Below, one piece after another: positions 33,350 through 41,746 of a stretch of DNA of 64,000 nt. Every line of letters begins with the position of its first letter. The stretch's first letter is position 1. A program made the translations under genes and the position numbers. The notes below the pieces were generated by a model. That model was not told the origin of the DNA and did no database searches. It saw only the letters and a program-made list of their open reading frames with translations. Source of the stretch: Pelagibacterium halotolerans B2 (GTDB lineage Bacteria > Pseudomonadota > Alphaproteobacteria > Rhizobiales > Devosiaceae); the NCBI RefSeq assembly GCF_000230555.1, contig NC_016078.1, positions 248,001 to 312,000 of the forward strand. The letters are read 5' to 3'.

Positions 33350-33492
33350 CGTTCTCTCTCATCCGGACTATGACCGTCGGCTTCGGAGTTGCACCGAATC
33401 TGCTGACCCTCGCCAGCCTGGCGAGGCGCTCGCGGGCTTCAGCCAAAAGACTGTCACCGCCGGTGGGGACTTTCACCCCGCCCTGAGAACGT
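33350..33492 (-). ncRNA. FMN riboswitch (RFN element) controlling ribN
   Basis: Read on the minus strand: CGTTCTCAGGGCGGGGTGAAA, then GTCCCCACCGGCGGTGACAG, AAGCCCGCGAGCG, a variable CTCGCCAGGCTGGCGAG stem, GGTCAGCAGATTCGGTG, AACTCCGAAGCCGACGGTCA and TAGTCCGGATGAGAGAGAACG. All conserved blocks and paired elements of the RFN aptamer are present, including the closing P1 pairing of GTTCTC with GAGAAC. The gene 100 bp downstream is ribN. Control could be at translation or by termination; no clear terminator stem with a T-run was identified in the expression platform. Confidence 0.95.
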
Positions 33493-33569
33493 AATTTTTA
33501 AAACAAAGCGCTCCATCGTGAAACGCCGATGGAGAACTTAGGCGCGATATTGACGCCAATCAAGCGGGC

Positions 33570-33607
33570 AAAAAGAAAAGGACTGTCCGATAACTCGAAC
33601 AGTCCTT
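33570..33607 (-). terminator. Terminator of the small 25-codon gene
   Basis: On the minus strand AAGGACTGT-N12-ACAGTCCTT followed by TTCTTTTTG. It lies about 70 bp past the stop of the small gene and separates it from the FMN riboswitch. Confidence 0.85.
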
Positions 33608-33678
33608 CCATGATACCGTCACACGGGGTGACTTGAACCGTTGGAACCGTTTGCACCAAGCGGTTCGGAGAGAAAGGG

Positions 33679-33756
33679 CTACTTCGCCGAGGGCTGCCTC
33701 GTCGAAATCACCTCATACCCAAAGTCGCTCCCGCCTGCGCGGATCTCACTAGACAT
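33679..33756 (-). CDS. 25-residue small protein with an exceptionally strong Shine-Dalgarno
   Basis: A 26-codon open frame, MSSEIRAGGSDFGYEV through to RQPSAK and TAG. Its start is preceded at the ideal 7-nt spacing by GAAAGGAGGTGATCCA, the exact complement of 16 nt (TGGATCACCTCCTTTC) of the alphaproteobacterial 16S rRNA tail. It has its own downstream terminator at 33570-33607 and lies alone between ribN's riboswitch and a LysR gene. The peptide is hydrophilic, with no membrane segment or signal. The function is unknown; it could be a highly translated small protein or a leader-like ORF, but nothing lies downstream before the terminator. Confidence 0.68.
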   Translation of the reverse strand: MSSEIRAGGSDFGYEVISTRQPSAK

Positions 33757-33922
33757 TGGATCACCTCCTTTCGCTTGGTTAAGACCACGATCATGGTGGC
33801 CTGATTTCATAACTCTGGCAACCCTGTTTTGCTCCATCGGTTCTGCACGATTGTTTGAGCAGGTTTAAGAAAAATAGGGATTCTCAAAGGCTTGTTGCTG
33901 TTCCATACTTCCCCGTCTCGAA

Positions 33923-34819
33923 TCAGGCCCGCCCTGTACGGGAGAAGTCCCTGCGCGCCAGCGACACGGTTTCGGCGATGAAATCGGCCACCACCGAAAC
34001 CCGCCTGATCGCCCGCACATCTTCATGCATCACCGTCCAGTAGTTCCGCATCAGTCCCAGCTCGGGCAGAACCGGCGTCAATTCGGCATGTCTGTGCGCC
34101 AGGAAATCGTGCAGGATGCCGATGCCCGCGCCACCCCTTACAGCCTCGGTCTGGCCGAGTGCGCTCGACACCTCGATATCGGAGCGCCAGGCTTTCCAGA
34201 TGTCGCGGGCATAATCGAGCGAGGGCGTGAAAATCAAATCCTCCACATAGCCAACAAGACTATGATCTTTCAGATCGGCCACCGTCTTGGGCAGGCCGCG
34301 CTGTTTGATATAGTTGGAAGATGCGTAGAGCCCGAGCCGGTAATCGACAAGCTTGCGGCACACAAGCCGTCCCTCGGTCGGCCGCGCCACGGTAATCGCG
34401 ATGTCGGCTTCACGGCGCGATAGCGAAAAGCTGCGCGGCACCGGCACCAGTTGCACCTTCAGGCCGGGATGCCGGGCCCGTAACTCGCCCAGCCTCGGAG
34501 CGAGAAATCCTACCCCGAACCCGTCCGGCGCCCCAATTCTGACGGTTCCCGAGATCGCCGCATCGGTACCCCCGACGACGGTCTGCGCATTGAGTGCTGC
34601 TGTCTCCATCAACTCGGCGCGCCCGAGCAGCGCTTCACCCTCGGCGGTCAGATCGCATCCATTGGTGCGCCGCACGAAAAGCCGCGCGCCAATGGCATCC
34701 TCAAGCGCATTCAGCCGCCGCGCCACCGTGGCGTGATTGACGCCCAGCCCCCGCGCCGCGGCCAGGATCTGCCCCTCGCGCGCAATGGCCAGAAAGACCC
34801 GAATATCGTCCCAGTTCAT
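33923..34819 (-). CDS. LysR family transcriptional regulator
   Basis: A 298-residue LysR protein: an N-terminal winged HTH (MNWDDIRVFLAIAREGQILA; LGVNHATVARRLNALEDAIG) and an effector domain (GTVRIGAPDGFGVGFLAPRL; VPRSFSLSRREADIAITVAR; GAGIGILHDFLAHRH). It is divergent from mmsA with 99 bp between the starts, the classical arrangement for a LysR regulator and its target. GTGA-AAACTA-TCAC between them is a candidate site. Control of mmsA is inferred. Confidence 0.88.
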   Translation of the reverse strand: MNWDDIRVFLAIAREGQILAAARGLGVNHATVARRLNALEDAIGARLFVRRTNGCDLTAEGEALLGRAELMETAALNAQTVVGGTDAAISGTVRIGAPDGFGVGFLAPRLGELRARHPGLKVQLVPVPRSFSLSRREADIAITVARPTEGRLVCRKLVDYRLGLYASSNYIKQRGLPKTVADLKDHSLVGYVEDLIFTPSLDYARDIWKAWRSDIEVSSALGQTEAVRGGAGIGILHDFLAHRHAELTPVLPELGLMRNYWTVMHEDVRAIRRVSVVADFIAETVSLARRDFSRTGRA

Positions 34820-34847
34820 TTTGCTCTACGATTTTTGCACATCGAAT

Positions 34848-34861
34848 GTGAAAACTATCAC
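34848..34861. promoter_or_regulatory. Palindrome between the LysR gene and mmsA
   Basis: GTGAAAACTATCAC has 4-bp perfect arms (GTGA/TCAC) around 6 bp, between the divergent starts. LysR sites usually contain such a short dyad. Binding is not demonstrated. Confidence 0.4.
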
Positions 34862-34918
34862 GTTGAGCGGACAATAATAGACGTTCATTCTCGCGGGGGA
34901 ATTTTTGAGGAGCGAGCA

Positions 34919-36415
34919 ATGAAAACCGTCGGACATTTTATCAATGGAGTCCATGCGGAGGGTAAGTCGGGCCGGTTCGCCGACATCTTCAACCCGGCAA
35001 CCGGCGAGGTTTCAGCCGAAATCGCCCTGGCCGATGCCACCGACCTCGACGCCGCCATCGCTTCGGCCGCGGCCGCGCAACCGGGCTGGGCGGCCACCAA
35101 TCCCCAGCGCCGGGCGCGGGTGTTCTTTCGCTTCGTCGCTCTCGTCAACCAACACATGGACGAATTGGCCGAACTGCTTTCGGCAGAGCACGGCAAGACC
35201 ATCGAGGATTCCAAGGGCGACATCGTGCGCGGCATGGAGGTCGCAGAATTTGTCTGCGGCATACCCCATCTGCAAAAGGGTGAGTTTACCGAAGGGGCAG
35301 GGCCGGGGATCGACATGTATTCCATGCGCCAGCCGCTCGGCATCGGCGCGGGCATCACCCCGTTCAACTTCCCCGCCATGATCCCCATGTGGATGTTCGC
35401 CCCCGCCATCGCGGCGGGCAATGCTTTCATCCTCAAACCATCCGAACGCGCGCCCTCGGTCCCCATGCGGCTGGCCGAGTTGATGATCGAAGCGGGCCTG
35501 CCCGCCGGCATTCTCAATGTCGTCAATGGCGACAAGACCGCCGTCGATGCCATCCTTTCCCATGATGAGATTGCCGGGGTGAGCTTTGTCGGCTCCACAC
35601 CCATCGCCCGACATATCTATGCAACCGCCGCTGCCCACGGCAAGCGGGTGCAGGCCTTCGGCGGCGCCAAGAACCACATGATCGTCATGCCCGACGCCGA
35701 TATCGAAAAGGCCGCCGATGCGCTGATCGGCGCCGGCTACGGCTCGGCGGGCGAACGCTGCATGGCGATTTCCGTTGCCGTTCCAGTGGGTGAGGAAACC
35801 GCCGACCGGCTGGTCGCGGCCCTGGCGCCCCGCGTCGAAAGTCTCAAGATCGGCCCCTATACCGACCCCGCAACCGACCTCGGCCCGGTCATCACCAAAT
35901 CGGCGCAGCAGCGTATCCTATCGCTCATCGACAGCGGCAAAGCGCAAGGCGCCGATCTCGTCGTCGATGGGCGCGGCTTTTCCTTGCAGGGATACGAAGA
36001 CGGCTATTTCGTCGGCGGTACGCTGTTCGATCGGGTCACCCCGGACATGGACATCTACCGCGAGGAGATTTTCGGTCCGGTGCTTTCGGTGGTGCGTGCC
36101 TCCACCTATGAGGAGGCCCTGTCGCTGCCGCTCAGGCACCCCTATGGCAATGGCGTTGCGATTTTCACCCGCGATGGCGATACGGCCCGCGATTTCGCCT
36201 CGCGCATCAATATCGGCATGGTGGGCATCAACGTGCCCATCCCCACCCCGCTCGCCTATCATTCCTTCGGCGGCTGGAAGGCCTCTTCCTTTGGCGATCT
36301 CAACCAACACGGTACGGATTCGATAAAATTCTGGACTCGAACCAAGACCGTCACCGCCCGTTGGCCCTCCGGGCTGAGGGAGGGAGCCCTGTTCTCGATG
36401 CCGACAATGGCATGA
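34919..36415 (+). CDS. mmsA: CoA-acylating methylmalonate-semialdehyde dehydrogenase
   Basis: A 498-residue aldehyde dehydrogenase of the MmsA/IolA group, converting malonate or methylmalonate semialdehyde to acetyl- or propionyl-CoA. Hallmarks are HFINGVHAEGKSGRFADIFN at the start, PLGIGAGITPFNFPAMIPMW, GVSFVGSTPIARHIYATAAA, GAKNHMIVMPDADIEKA, the catalytic Cys in GSAGERCMAISVAVP (about residue 281) and FGDLNQHGTDSIKFWTRTKT. The start follows TTGAGGAGCGAGCA. It would finish inositol catabolism (as iolA) and also serve valine breakdown; the LysR neighbour rather than an IolR site suggests separate control. Confidence 0.93.
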   Translation: MKTVGHFINGVHAEGKSGRFADIFNPATGEVSAEIALADATDLDAAIASAAAAQPGWAATNPQRRARVFFRFVALVNQHMDELAELLSAEHGKTIEDSKGDIVRGMEVAEFVCGIPHLQKGEFTEGAGPGIDMYSMRQPLGIGAGITPFNFPAMIPMWMFAPAIAAGNAFILKPSERAPSVPMRLAELMIEAGLPAGILNVVNGDKTAVDAILSHDEIAGVSFVGSTPIARHIYATAAAHGKRVQAFGGAKNHMIVMPDADIEKAADALIGAGYGSAGERCMAISVAVPVGEETADRLVAALAPRVESLKIGPYTDPATDLGPVITKSAQQRILSLIDSGKAQGADLVVDGRGFSLQGYEDGYFVGGTLFDRVTPDMDIYREEIFGPVLSVVRASTYEEALSLPLRHPYGNGVAIFTRDGDTARDFASRINIGMVGINVPIPTPLAYHSFGGWKASSFGDLNQHGTDSIKFWTRTKTVTARWPSGLREGALFSMPTMA

Positions 36416-36417
36416 AA

Positions 36418-36443
36418 AAGGGCCGTCCCTCAGGACGGCCCTT
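36418..36443. terminator. Terminator shared by mmsA and the convergent ABC permease gene
   Basis: AAGGGCCGTCC-CTCA-GGACGGCCCTT, an 11-bp perfect stem. The better T-run (TTTTTC) is on the minus strand; the plus-strand side has TTCGTTC. Confidence 0.85.
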
Positions 36444-36446
36444 CGT

Positions 36447-37328
36447 TCAGGTCAGGATATATCGCCTGCGATATTCACTCGCCGCGTAGATGAGGACCAC
36501 CGCAACCGCGATCCCACCGGCAAGTTGGATCCAATCGATCCCGGTCAGCATGAGGGTGGCCAGTTCAAGTCCGTTCCAGGGCTGCCCGGCCAGCCAGTAG
36601 CCCTCGAAATCCAGTCCCTCGAAACTCAGCTCGAACCGCTGCGTGATGAAGGACCAGAAGGCGCCGTCCTGCAATATGTTGCGCATCACGACCCGTTCGA
36701 ACAGCCCGATCACCGCCGGTATCAGGAAGGCCAGCGGAATGGCCCAGCGCTTGAAGATGGTGCCCAGGAGCCCCACCCATGCCAGGAACGGCAGATACCA
36801 GAGCAGGGCAATGGCAAACAGCACGATGGCCGAGATCATGATGTTGATCCAGGCGCCCAGCGTCTCCCCGATGGATGGCGGCGCGAACCCGCCGAGGAAA
36901 TCGCTGGCGATCACCGTCGGCAGATAGGCAATCACCCCTGTGATGGCGAGCGCGAGCAGGATCGCCGTGGGAAACACAGTGAGCGAAGCGGCCACCTTGG
37001 AGGCGAAAATCTTGAGGTCGCTTTGAGGCATCGATTTCCAGAACAGCATCGAATTGTTGCGGCTGTCGGCGGAAAACGCATCGCCATAGTAAAAGAACAG
37101 CATGATGATCAGATACACCAGCCACCCCGCCGCCCCCAGCGCGAACGCTGTCTCATAAAAGCGCAGCACGGTGGGTAGCGTTCCGCTGAACTCACCCCTG
37201 AAATCGGTTCCGAACACAGCATAGATCGCCGCCAGTGATCCGAGCGCCAGCAACAGGATCGGGCCGTAAATGAACGCGCCGCGATGCTCGAGATATTCGC
37301 GTTTGATAAGCGCAACGAAGGCCCGCAT
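36447..37328 (-). CDS. ABC-2 type transporter permease
   Basis: A 293-residue membrane protein with six or so hydrophobic segments, beginning MRAFVALIKREYLEHRGAFI as in ABC-2 permeases. A large loop with SADSRNNSMLFWKSMPQSD is characteristic of exporters in YtrA-type operons. Its start shares a TGATG with the stop of the ATPase gene, so the two are translationally coupled. It is the last gene of the gntR-ATPase-permease operon. The substrate is unknown. Confidence 0.85.
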   Translation of the reverse strand: MRAFVALIKREYLEHRGAFIYGPILLLALGSLAAIYAVFGTDFRGEFSGTLPTVLRFYETAFALGAAGWLVYLIIMLFFYYGDAFSADSRNNSMLFWKSMPQSDLKIFASKVAASLTVFPTAILLALAITGVIAYLPTVIASDFLGGFAPPSIGETLGAWINIMISAIVLFAIALLWYLPFLAWVGLLGTIFKRWAIPLAFLIPAVIGLFERVVMRNILQDGAFWSFITQRFELSFEGLDFEGYWLAGQPWNGLELATLMLTGIDWIQLAGGIAVAVVLIYAASEYRRRYILT

Positions 37329-38212
37329 CAGGCAGCTCCCGCATTGTGGGTTTCACGCTGCATCAGCGCGACGAAAAGGTCCGAAAGGCTCGGGGTCGAA
37401 ATCTGACCGAGCGGCGCAAGCGTTTCCCGCTCGACCCCGTCAAAGATCATCACCGTCTGGCCGAACCGGCTTTCGGTGAACACCGGGCCCAGCGCCCGGG
37501 CCGCCTCGATATGGGCCGGGTCGGCAATCACCAACTGGCAATAGCGGGTGTTGACCGTTTCCATCTGCATATGGACGATCAATTCGCCATCGCGGATGAA
37601 CATGATGTCCGAGAGCATGAACTCGATCTCGTCAACCTGATGGGTGGTGATCAAGAGCGTACGCTCCTCGGTCATGTAGTCTTCGAGCAGCCGCCGGTAG
37701 AACCGCTTGCGATAGGTGATGTCGAGTCCCAGCGTAGGTTCGTCCAGCACCAGAAGCCTGGCGTCGATCGCCATGACCACGGCAAGATGAAGCTGGGCGA
37801 TCATCCCCTTGGAGAGGTTCTTGATCTTGGCTTCGGGCTTTATGTCGGTGCCCGAGAGAAAATCGCGTGCCTTGTCCTGGGAAAAGTTGGGATGAATGTT
37901 GGAAAGCAGCGCGAACAGCTCCCGCACACGCAGGAAGCGGGGCAGGGAGGCGACGTCGGAAATGAACGCAACATCGTTCATCAGCGTGGCGCGGTTGGCG
38001 AAGGGGTCGAGGCCCAGCACTTCGATCTTGCCCTCGCACTGGGTCAGGCCCAGCAGCGCATTGAGCGTCGTCGTCTTGCCGGCACCATTGTGCCCGACCA
38101 GCCCGTAGATGCGCCCGGCCGGAATGTCGAAATCGAGCCCGTGCAGGATCTCTGTCTTGCCGAACTGCTTGCGCAGGCCGCGTGCGGAAACGATTGGGTT
38201 TTCAGCGGTCAT
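37328..38212 (-). CDS. ABC transporter ATP-binding protein (YtrB-like)
   Basis: A 294-residue ATPase: Walker A GHNGAGKTT near residue 39, signature LSKGMIAQ, Walker B LLVLDEPTLGLD and H-loop LLITTHQVDEI, with a C-terminal extension (ELIVHMQMETVNTRYCQLVI). The non-canonical LSKGM signature is usual in this exporter group. The first four bases overlap the stop of the regulator gene (ATGA). It works with the ABC-2 permease encoded next. Confidence 0.9.
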   Translation of the reverse strand: MTAENPIVSARGLRKQFGKTEILHGLDFDIPAGRIYGLVGHNGAGKTTTLNALLGLTQCEGKIEVLGLDPFANRATLMNDVAFISDVASLPRFLRVRELFALLSNIHPNFSQDKARDFLSGTDIKPEAKIKNLSKGMIAQLHLAVVMAIDARLLVLDEPTLGLDITYRKRFYRRLLEDYMTEERTLLITTHQVDEIEFMLSDIMFIRDGELIVHMQMETVNTRYCQLVIADPAHIEAARALGPVFTESRFGQTVMIFDGVERETLAPLGQISTPSLSDLFVALMQRETHNAGAA

Positions 38213-38565
38213 TTCTCGTCTCCATCCTTGAGCAAATCGCCGGCGGAAAGCCCGAGCGCCGAAATCCGCGCCGCAATCGCCGGCCAGTCCTCTTTAAGAA
38301 ATTTGTCTCTTTCATGCGCAAGCAATGCCGCCCGCGCACCCTCGGTCACGTACATGCCGAGCCCCCGGCGCTTTTCGACAGTGCCCATATCCACCAGCGA
38401 CTGGTAGGATTTGGTCACTGTCAGCGGATTGACCGAAAGATCGGTCGCCACTTGTCGGACGGAGGGCAGGGGATCGCCCTCGTTGATCGCCCCGTTGAGG
38501 ATCATTTCAATCATCCTTTGCCGGATTTGCAGAAATATCGGTTGGTCGTCGCGCCACTGGGTCAT
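38209..38565 (-). CDS. GntR family regulator, YtrA subfamily
   Basis: A 118-residue short GntR protein: a winged HTH (QPIFLQIRQRMIEMILNGAI; LPSVRQVATDLSVNPLTVTK; SYQSLVDMGTVEKRRGLGMY) with a short helical tail instead of a large effector domain, the mark of the YtrA subfamily. These repress their own operon with an ABC exporter, as encoded here. The start at 38565 was chosen because the domain begins at MTQWRDDQP; the frame continues to 38871 over unrelated sequence. Confidence 0.9.
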   Translation of the reverse strand: MTQWRDDQPIFLQIRQRMIEMILNGAINEGDPLPSVRQVATDLSVNPLTVTKSYQSLVDMGTVEKRRGLGMYVTEGARAALLAHERDKFLKEDWPAIAARISALGLSAGDLLKDGDEK

Positions 38566-38580
38566 GGGTGCTTCCGTATA

Positions 38581-38602
38581 GTGTGCTATATAACTAACAC
38601 AC
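38581..38602. promoter_or_regulatory. Candidate YtrA-type operator
   Basis: GTGTG-N12-CACAC (GTGTGCTATATAACTAACACAC is split here as GTGTG, CTATATAACTAA and CACAC), 16 bp upstream of the regulator start. YtrA-family sites have this AT-rich dyad format. Autorepression is inferred. Confidence 0.55.
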
Positions 38603-38685
38603 CAATACGCAGCCGTCAATCGCCTTGTGGCCCGCCCCGGTCTGGCATAGCGTAACCGGATACTTTTTATTCCCCGGGGGACAGG

Positions 38686-40530
38686 ATGGCTGGCGAAGCG
38701 GCACACGGGTTCGATCTTTTTCCGGTTGTCGGAATTCTGGCGGCGGGCGTGGTCGCGGTTCCCATTTTCAAGCGGATCGGGCTGGGTTCGGTGCTGGGCT
38801 ATCTGGCTGCCGGCCTGGCCATCGGCCCGTTCGGGCTCGCGGTCGTCACCCATCCCGAGACCATTCTTCACACCGCCGAACTCGGCGTCGTCATGTTCCT
38901 GTTCGTGATCGGGCTCGAAATGCAGCCCCGGCGCCTGTGGAGCCTGCGCAAGCAGATTTTCGGTCTCGGAATCCTGCAGGTGGGAACCTGCGCGGCACTG
39001 ATGACCGGCGCGGGCATCCTGATGGGGCTTTCACCGACCGTTGCCCTGATCGCCGGGCTCGGCTTTGTTCTGACCTCCACCGCCATTGTCTTTCAGGTGC
39101 TCGAGGAGCGCGGGGAAATCGCCACCCCGGCCGGTCAGAAAATGGTCTCCGTTCTCCTGCTTGAAGATCTGGCCATCGTTCCGCTTCTCGCGCTCGTCGC
39201 CTTCATTGCGCCACAGGCCGAGACGGTCACCATGGGCCAACGCCTCACCGATATCGCCATCGCCGTCGGCGCGCTGGTCGCCCTCGTGCTGGTGGGGCGC
39301 TTCCTGCTCAATCCCCTGTTCCGCATCCTGGCCAACGCTCATGCCCGCGAGGTGATGACCGCCGCGGCCCTCCTCGTGGTGCTCGGCGCCGCGCTGGCTA
39401 TGAACATGAGCGGGCTTTCCATGGCCATGGGGGCTTTCCTGGCCGGTGTGCTGCTCTCGGAATCGACATTCCGTCACCAGCTCGAAGCGGACATTGAGCC
39501 GTTCCGTGGCATCCTGCTGGGCCTGTTCTTCATCGCCGTCGGCATGTCGCTCGATCTTGGCGTCATCGCCCAGAACTACCCGTTCATCATCATGGCCGTC
39601 GTGGTCTATATGGCTGTCAAATTCGCCGGCATTTACGGTATTGCGCGGCTGTTGCGCTCCAGCCATGGCGAGGCGTTGGAGCGCTCGGTGCTCATGGCTC
39701 AGGGCGGCGAATTCGCCTTCGTTCTGTTTTCCGCTGCACTGGGCGTGGGCATCCTGGATGCGGAAATGAACGCCATTCTCACCACCACCGTCATTGTCTC
39801 GATGGTCCTCACCCCAATCGCGATCATCGGCATGAACCGCATTATGCCGCGCGAGACGCCGGACCTCGATGGTGTCGAAATCGCCGATGGGCTGGCCGGC
39901 ACGGTCCTCATCATCGGCTTCGGCCGCTTCTCCCAGATCGTCAGCCAGCCACTCCTCGCCAAGGGCGTGGACGTCACGATCATCGATAACGACGTCGAAA
40001 TGATCCAGGCGGCGGCCCGCTTCGGCTTCAAGATCTATTATGGCGACGGCACCCGTCCCGAAATTCTCCATGCCGCCGGCGCATCGACCGCCACGGCAAT
40101 TCTGGTCTGCATCGACAAGCCCGCGGACGCCACCCTGATTGCGGCGCACGTTAAATCCGAATATCCGCTTGCACAGCTCTATGTCCGGGCCTTTGACCGC
40201 GAGCACGCCGTCGATCTCGTGCATCTGGGCGTCGACTACCAGATCCGCGAAGTGCTCGAATCGGCCTTTGTGTTCGGCTACGAAACCCTGGTTGCCTTGG
40301 GCGTCGACGAACAGGAGGCCGCCGATATTCTCGAGGAGGTGCGTGAACGCGACAAGGCGCGGTTCGAACTCGATATCGCCGGTGGGTTGAGCGAGGGGGC
40401 CGCACTCATGCTTGGCAACGCGGAAGGCCCACGGCCAACACCCTCGTTTACGCCTCGCCGCAAAGGCTCCGCTATAAATCCCGAGGCCGCCGAAATCCTG
40501 CAAAACGCCGAAGTCGCCGAAAGCCAATGA
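38686..40530 (+). CDS. CPA2 monovalent cation:proton antiporter (KefB/YbaL-like)
   Basis: A 614-residue protein with an N-terminal antiporter domain of about 12 helices (residues 1-395; GLGSVLGYLAAGLAIGPFGL, AELGVVMFLFVIGLEMQPRR, LTSTAIVFQVLEERGE) and an RCK/TrkA-N domain at about 405-520 (TVLIIGFGRFSQIVSQPLLA, NAD-binding GxGxxS). A charged C-terminal tail follows. It probably exports K+ in exchange for protons, gated by NAD(H) or redox state. No KefF/G-type partner is adjacent. The start follows GGGGGACAGG. Confidence 0.92.
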   Translation: MAGEAAHGFDLFPVVGILAAGVVAVPIFKRIGLGSVLGYLAAGLAIGPFGLAVVTHPETILHTAELGVVMFLFVIGLEMQPRRLWSLRKQIFGLGILQVGTCAALMTGAGILMGLSPTVALIAGLGFVLTSTAIVFQVLEERGEIATPAGQKMVSVLLLEDLAIVPLLALVAFIAPQAETVTMGQRLTDIAIAVGALVALVLVGRFLLNPLFRILANAHAREVMTAAALLVVLGAALAMNMSGLSMAMGAFLAGVLLSESTFRHQLEADIEPFRGILLGLFFIAVGMSLDLGVIAQNYPFIIMAVVVYMAVKFAGIYGIARLLRSSHGEALERSVLMAQGGEFAFVLFSAALGVGILDAEMNAILTTTVIVSMVLTPIAIIGMNRIMPRETPDLDGVEIADGLAGTVLIIGFGRFSQIVSQPLLAKGVDVTIIDNDVEMIQAAARFGFKIYYGDGTRPEILHAAGASTATAILVCIDKPADATLIAAHVKSEYPLAQLYVRAFDREHAVDLVHLGVDYQIREVLESAFVFGYETLVALGVDEQEAADILEEVRERDKARFELDIAGGLSEGAALMLGNAEGPRPTPSFTPRRKGSAINPEAAEILQNAEVAESQ

Positions 40531-40536
40531 AAGTGC

Positions 40537-41634
40537 TCATCGCACGACGGTTATCCGCTCGGCCGCCCGCGTGATGCCCGTATAAAGCCAGCGCTGCGCC
40601 TCGTCGCGGAACACGAAGCTCTCGTCGAACAGATACACGCTGTCCCACTGGCTGCCCTGCGATTTGTGAACGGTCAGGCAATAGCCATAGGTGAATTCAT
40701 CGTATTGCCGGCGCAACTGCCAGCTCATTTCCGCGTCCTCGCCGGTAAAAAAGCTCTGATGCGCGCGCACCTTGGTTTGCACTGACGTCCTGTCGGCTTC
40801 CTCGGGATCGATGGTCATTTCCAAGGTGCCGCCCGCCCGTTTCCTGATCGAATTGAGTGTCCAGATCTGTCCGTTCAGCAGCTTTTTCTGCGGGTTGTTT
40901 CTCAGGCACACCAGCCGATCGCCCTTGACCGGAATATCGGTGGGCAGGCCCTTTAATTCCCGAATGCGGTTATTGTAATCGAGCCGCGTCTTGTTGCGTC
41001 CCACCAGCACCTGATCGGCATCGAGCACTTCGGCCTGATCGACCTCGCGGCGCGAGACCACCTTGCTCTCGCCATAGGTGCCATAGTCGAGCCAGCGGCC
41101 TTCGCGGATATCGAGAGAGAGCCTCACGATCGGGTTGTCCGCCGCCTGCCGGTGAATCTCGGTCAGCATCACGTCGGGGTTCTGCGCGGTGAAAAAGCCC
41201 TCGCCCTGCACCGGCGGAAGCTGGAATGGATCGCCCAGCACCAGAACCTTTGTGCCGAATGAGAGCAGGTCGGTGCCCAGCACCTCATCGACCATCGACA
41301 CCTCGTCGATAACGATCAGATCGGCATCCGCCGCCGCCGATTCCGGGTCGAGCACGAAACGCGGCTCGCCTTCCTTTTCGGAAATCCGCGTATAGATCAA
41401 AGAATGGATGGTCGAGGCGCCTTTGCACCCGCGCTTGCGCATCACCAGCGCGGCTTTGCCGGTAAACGCTGCATATTTGACGGTCTTGACGTCCTGGGCC
41501 AGATGTCGGGCCAACGTCGATTTTCCCGTGCCCGCCCAGCCGAACAGCCGGAACACCTGCGGCGCGTTCTCGTCCTTGAGCCACGCGGCCACGGCTTTGA
41601 GGGCCTCATCCTGCTGGCTGGACCAAGCGACCAT
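40537..41634 (-). CDS. ATP-dependent DNA helicase, RecD-like (superfamily 1B)
   Basis: A 365-residue helicase core. Walker A is GWAGTGKSTLARHL near residue 34, motif Ia AAFTGKAALVMRKRGC, Walker B LIVIDEVSMVDEV, motif III VLVLGDPFQLPPVQG and the UvrD-type C-terminal motif GYCLTVHKSQGSQWDSVYLF, then LYTGITRAAERITVV. It is a compact RecD2/Dda-like helicase, common in alphaproteobacteria and prophages. The start at 41634 (MVAWSSQQDE) was preferred over 41652. It converges on the antiporter gene with a 6-bp gap. Confidence 0.88.
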   Translation of the reverse strand: MVAWSSQQDEALKAVAAWLKDENAPQVFRLFGWAGTGKSTLARHLAQDVKTVKYAAFTGKAALVMRKRGCKGASTIHSLIYTRISEKEGEPRFVLDPESAAADADLIVIDEVSMVDEVLGTDLLSFGTKVLVLGDPFQLPPVQGEGFFTAQNPDVMLTEIHRQAADNPIVRLSLDIREGRWLDYGTYGESKVVSRREVDQAEVLDADQVLVGRNKTRLDYNNRIRELKGLPTDIPVKGDRLVCLRNNPQKKLLNGQIWTLNSIRKRAGGTLEMTIDPEEADRTSVQTKVRAHQSFFTGEDAEMSWQLRRQYDEFTYGYCLTVHKSQGSQWDSVYLFDESFVFRDEAQRWLYTGITRAAERITVVR

Positions 41635-41746
41635 TTGTGAGACACACTCCAAGACGATCAGGGGGAATCAGTTCCCCGCCAGTATTGCCGGGCAAACGCC
41701 TCGGCGAAACCCAAAATGCGAACAAAACGAGATTGGAGACGGGGTC

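Noticed and set aside
33757..33772. 16-nt identity to the 16S rRNA 3' end on the plus strand
   Set aside because: Not a rRNA fragment: no further 16S similarity on either side. It is the complement of a Shine-Dalgarno for the minus-strand small ORF.
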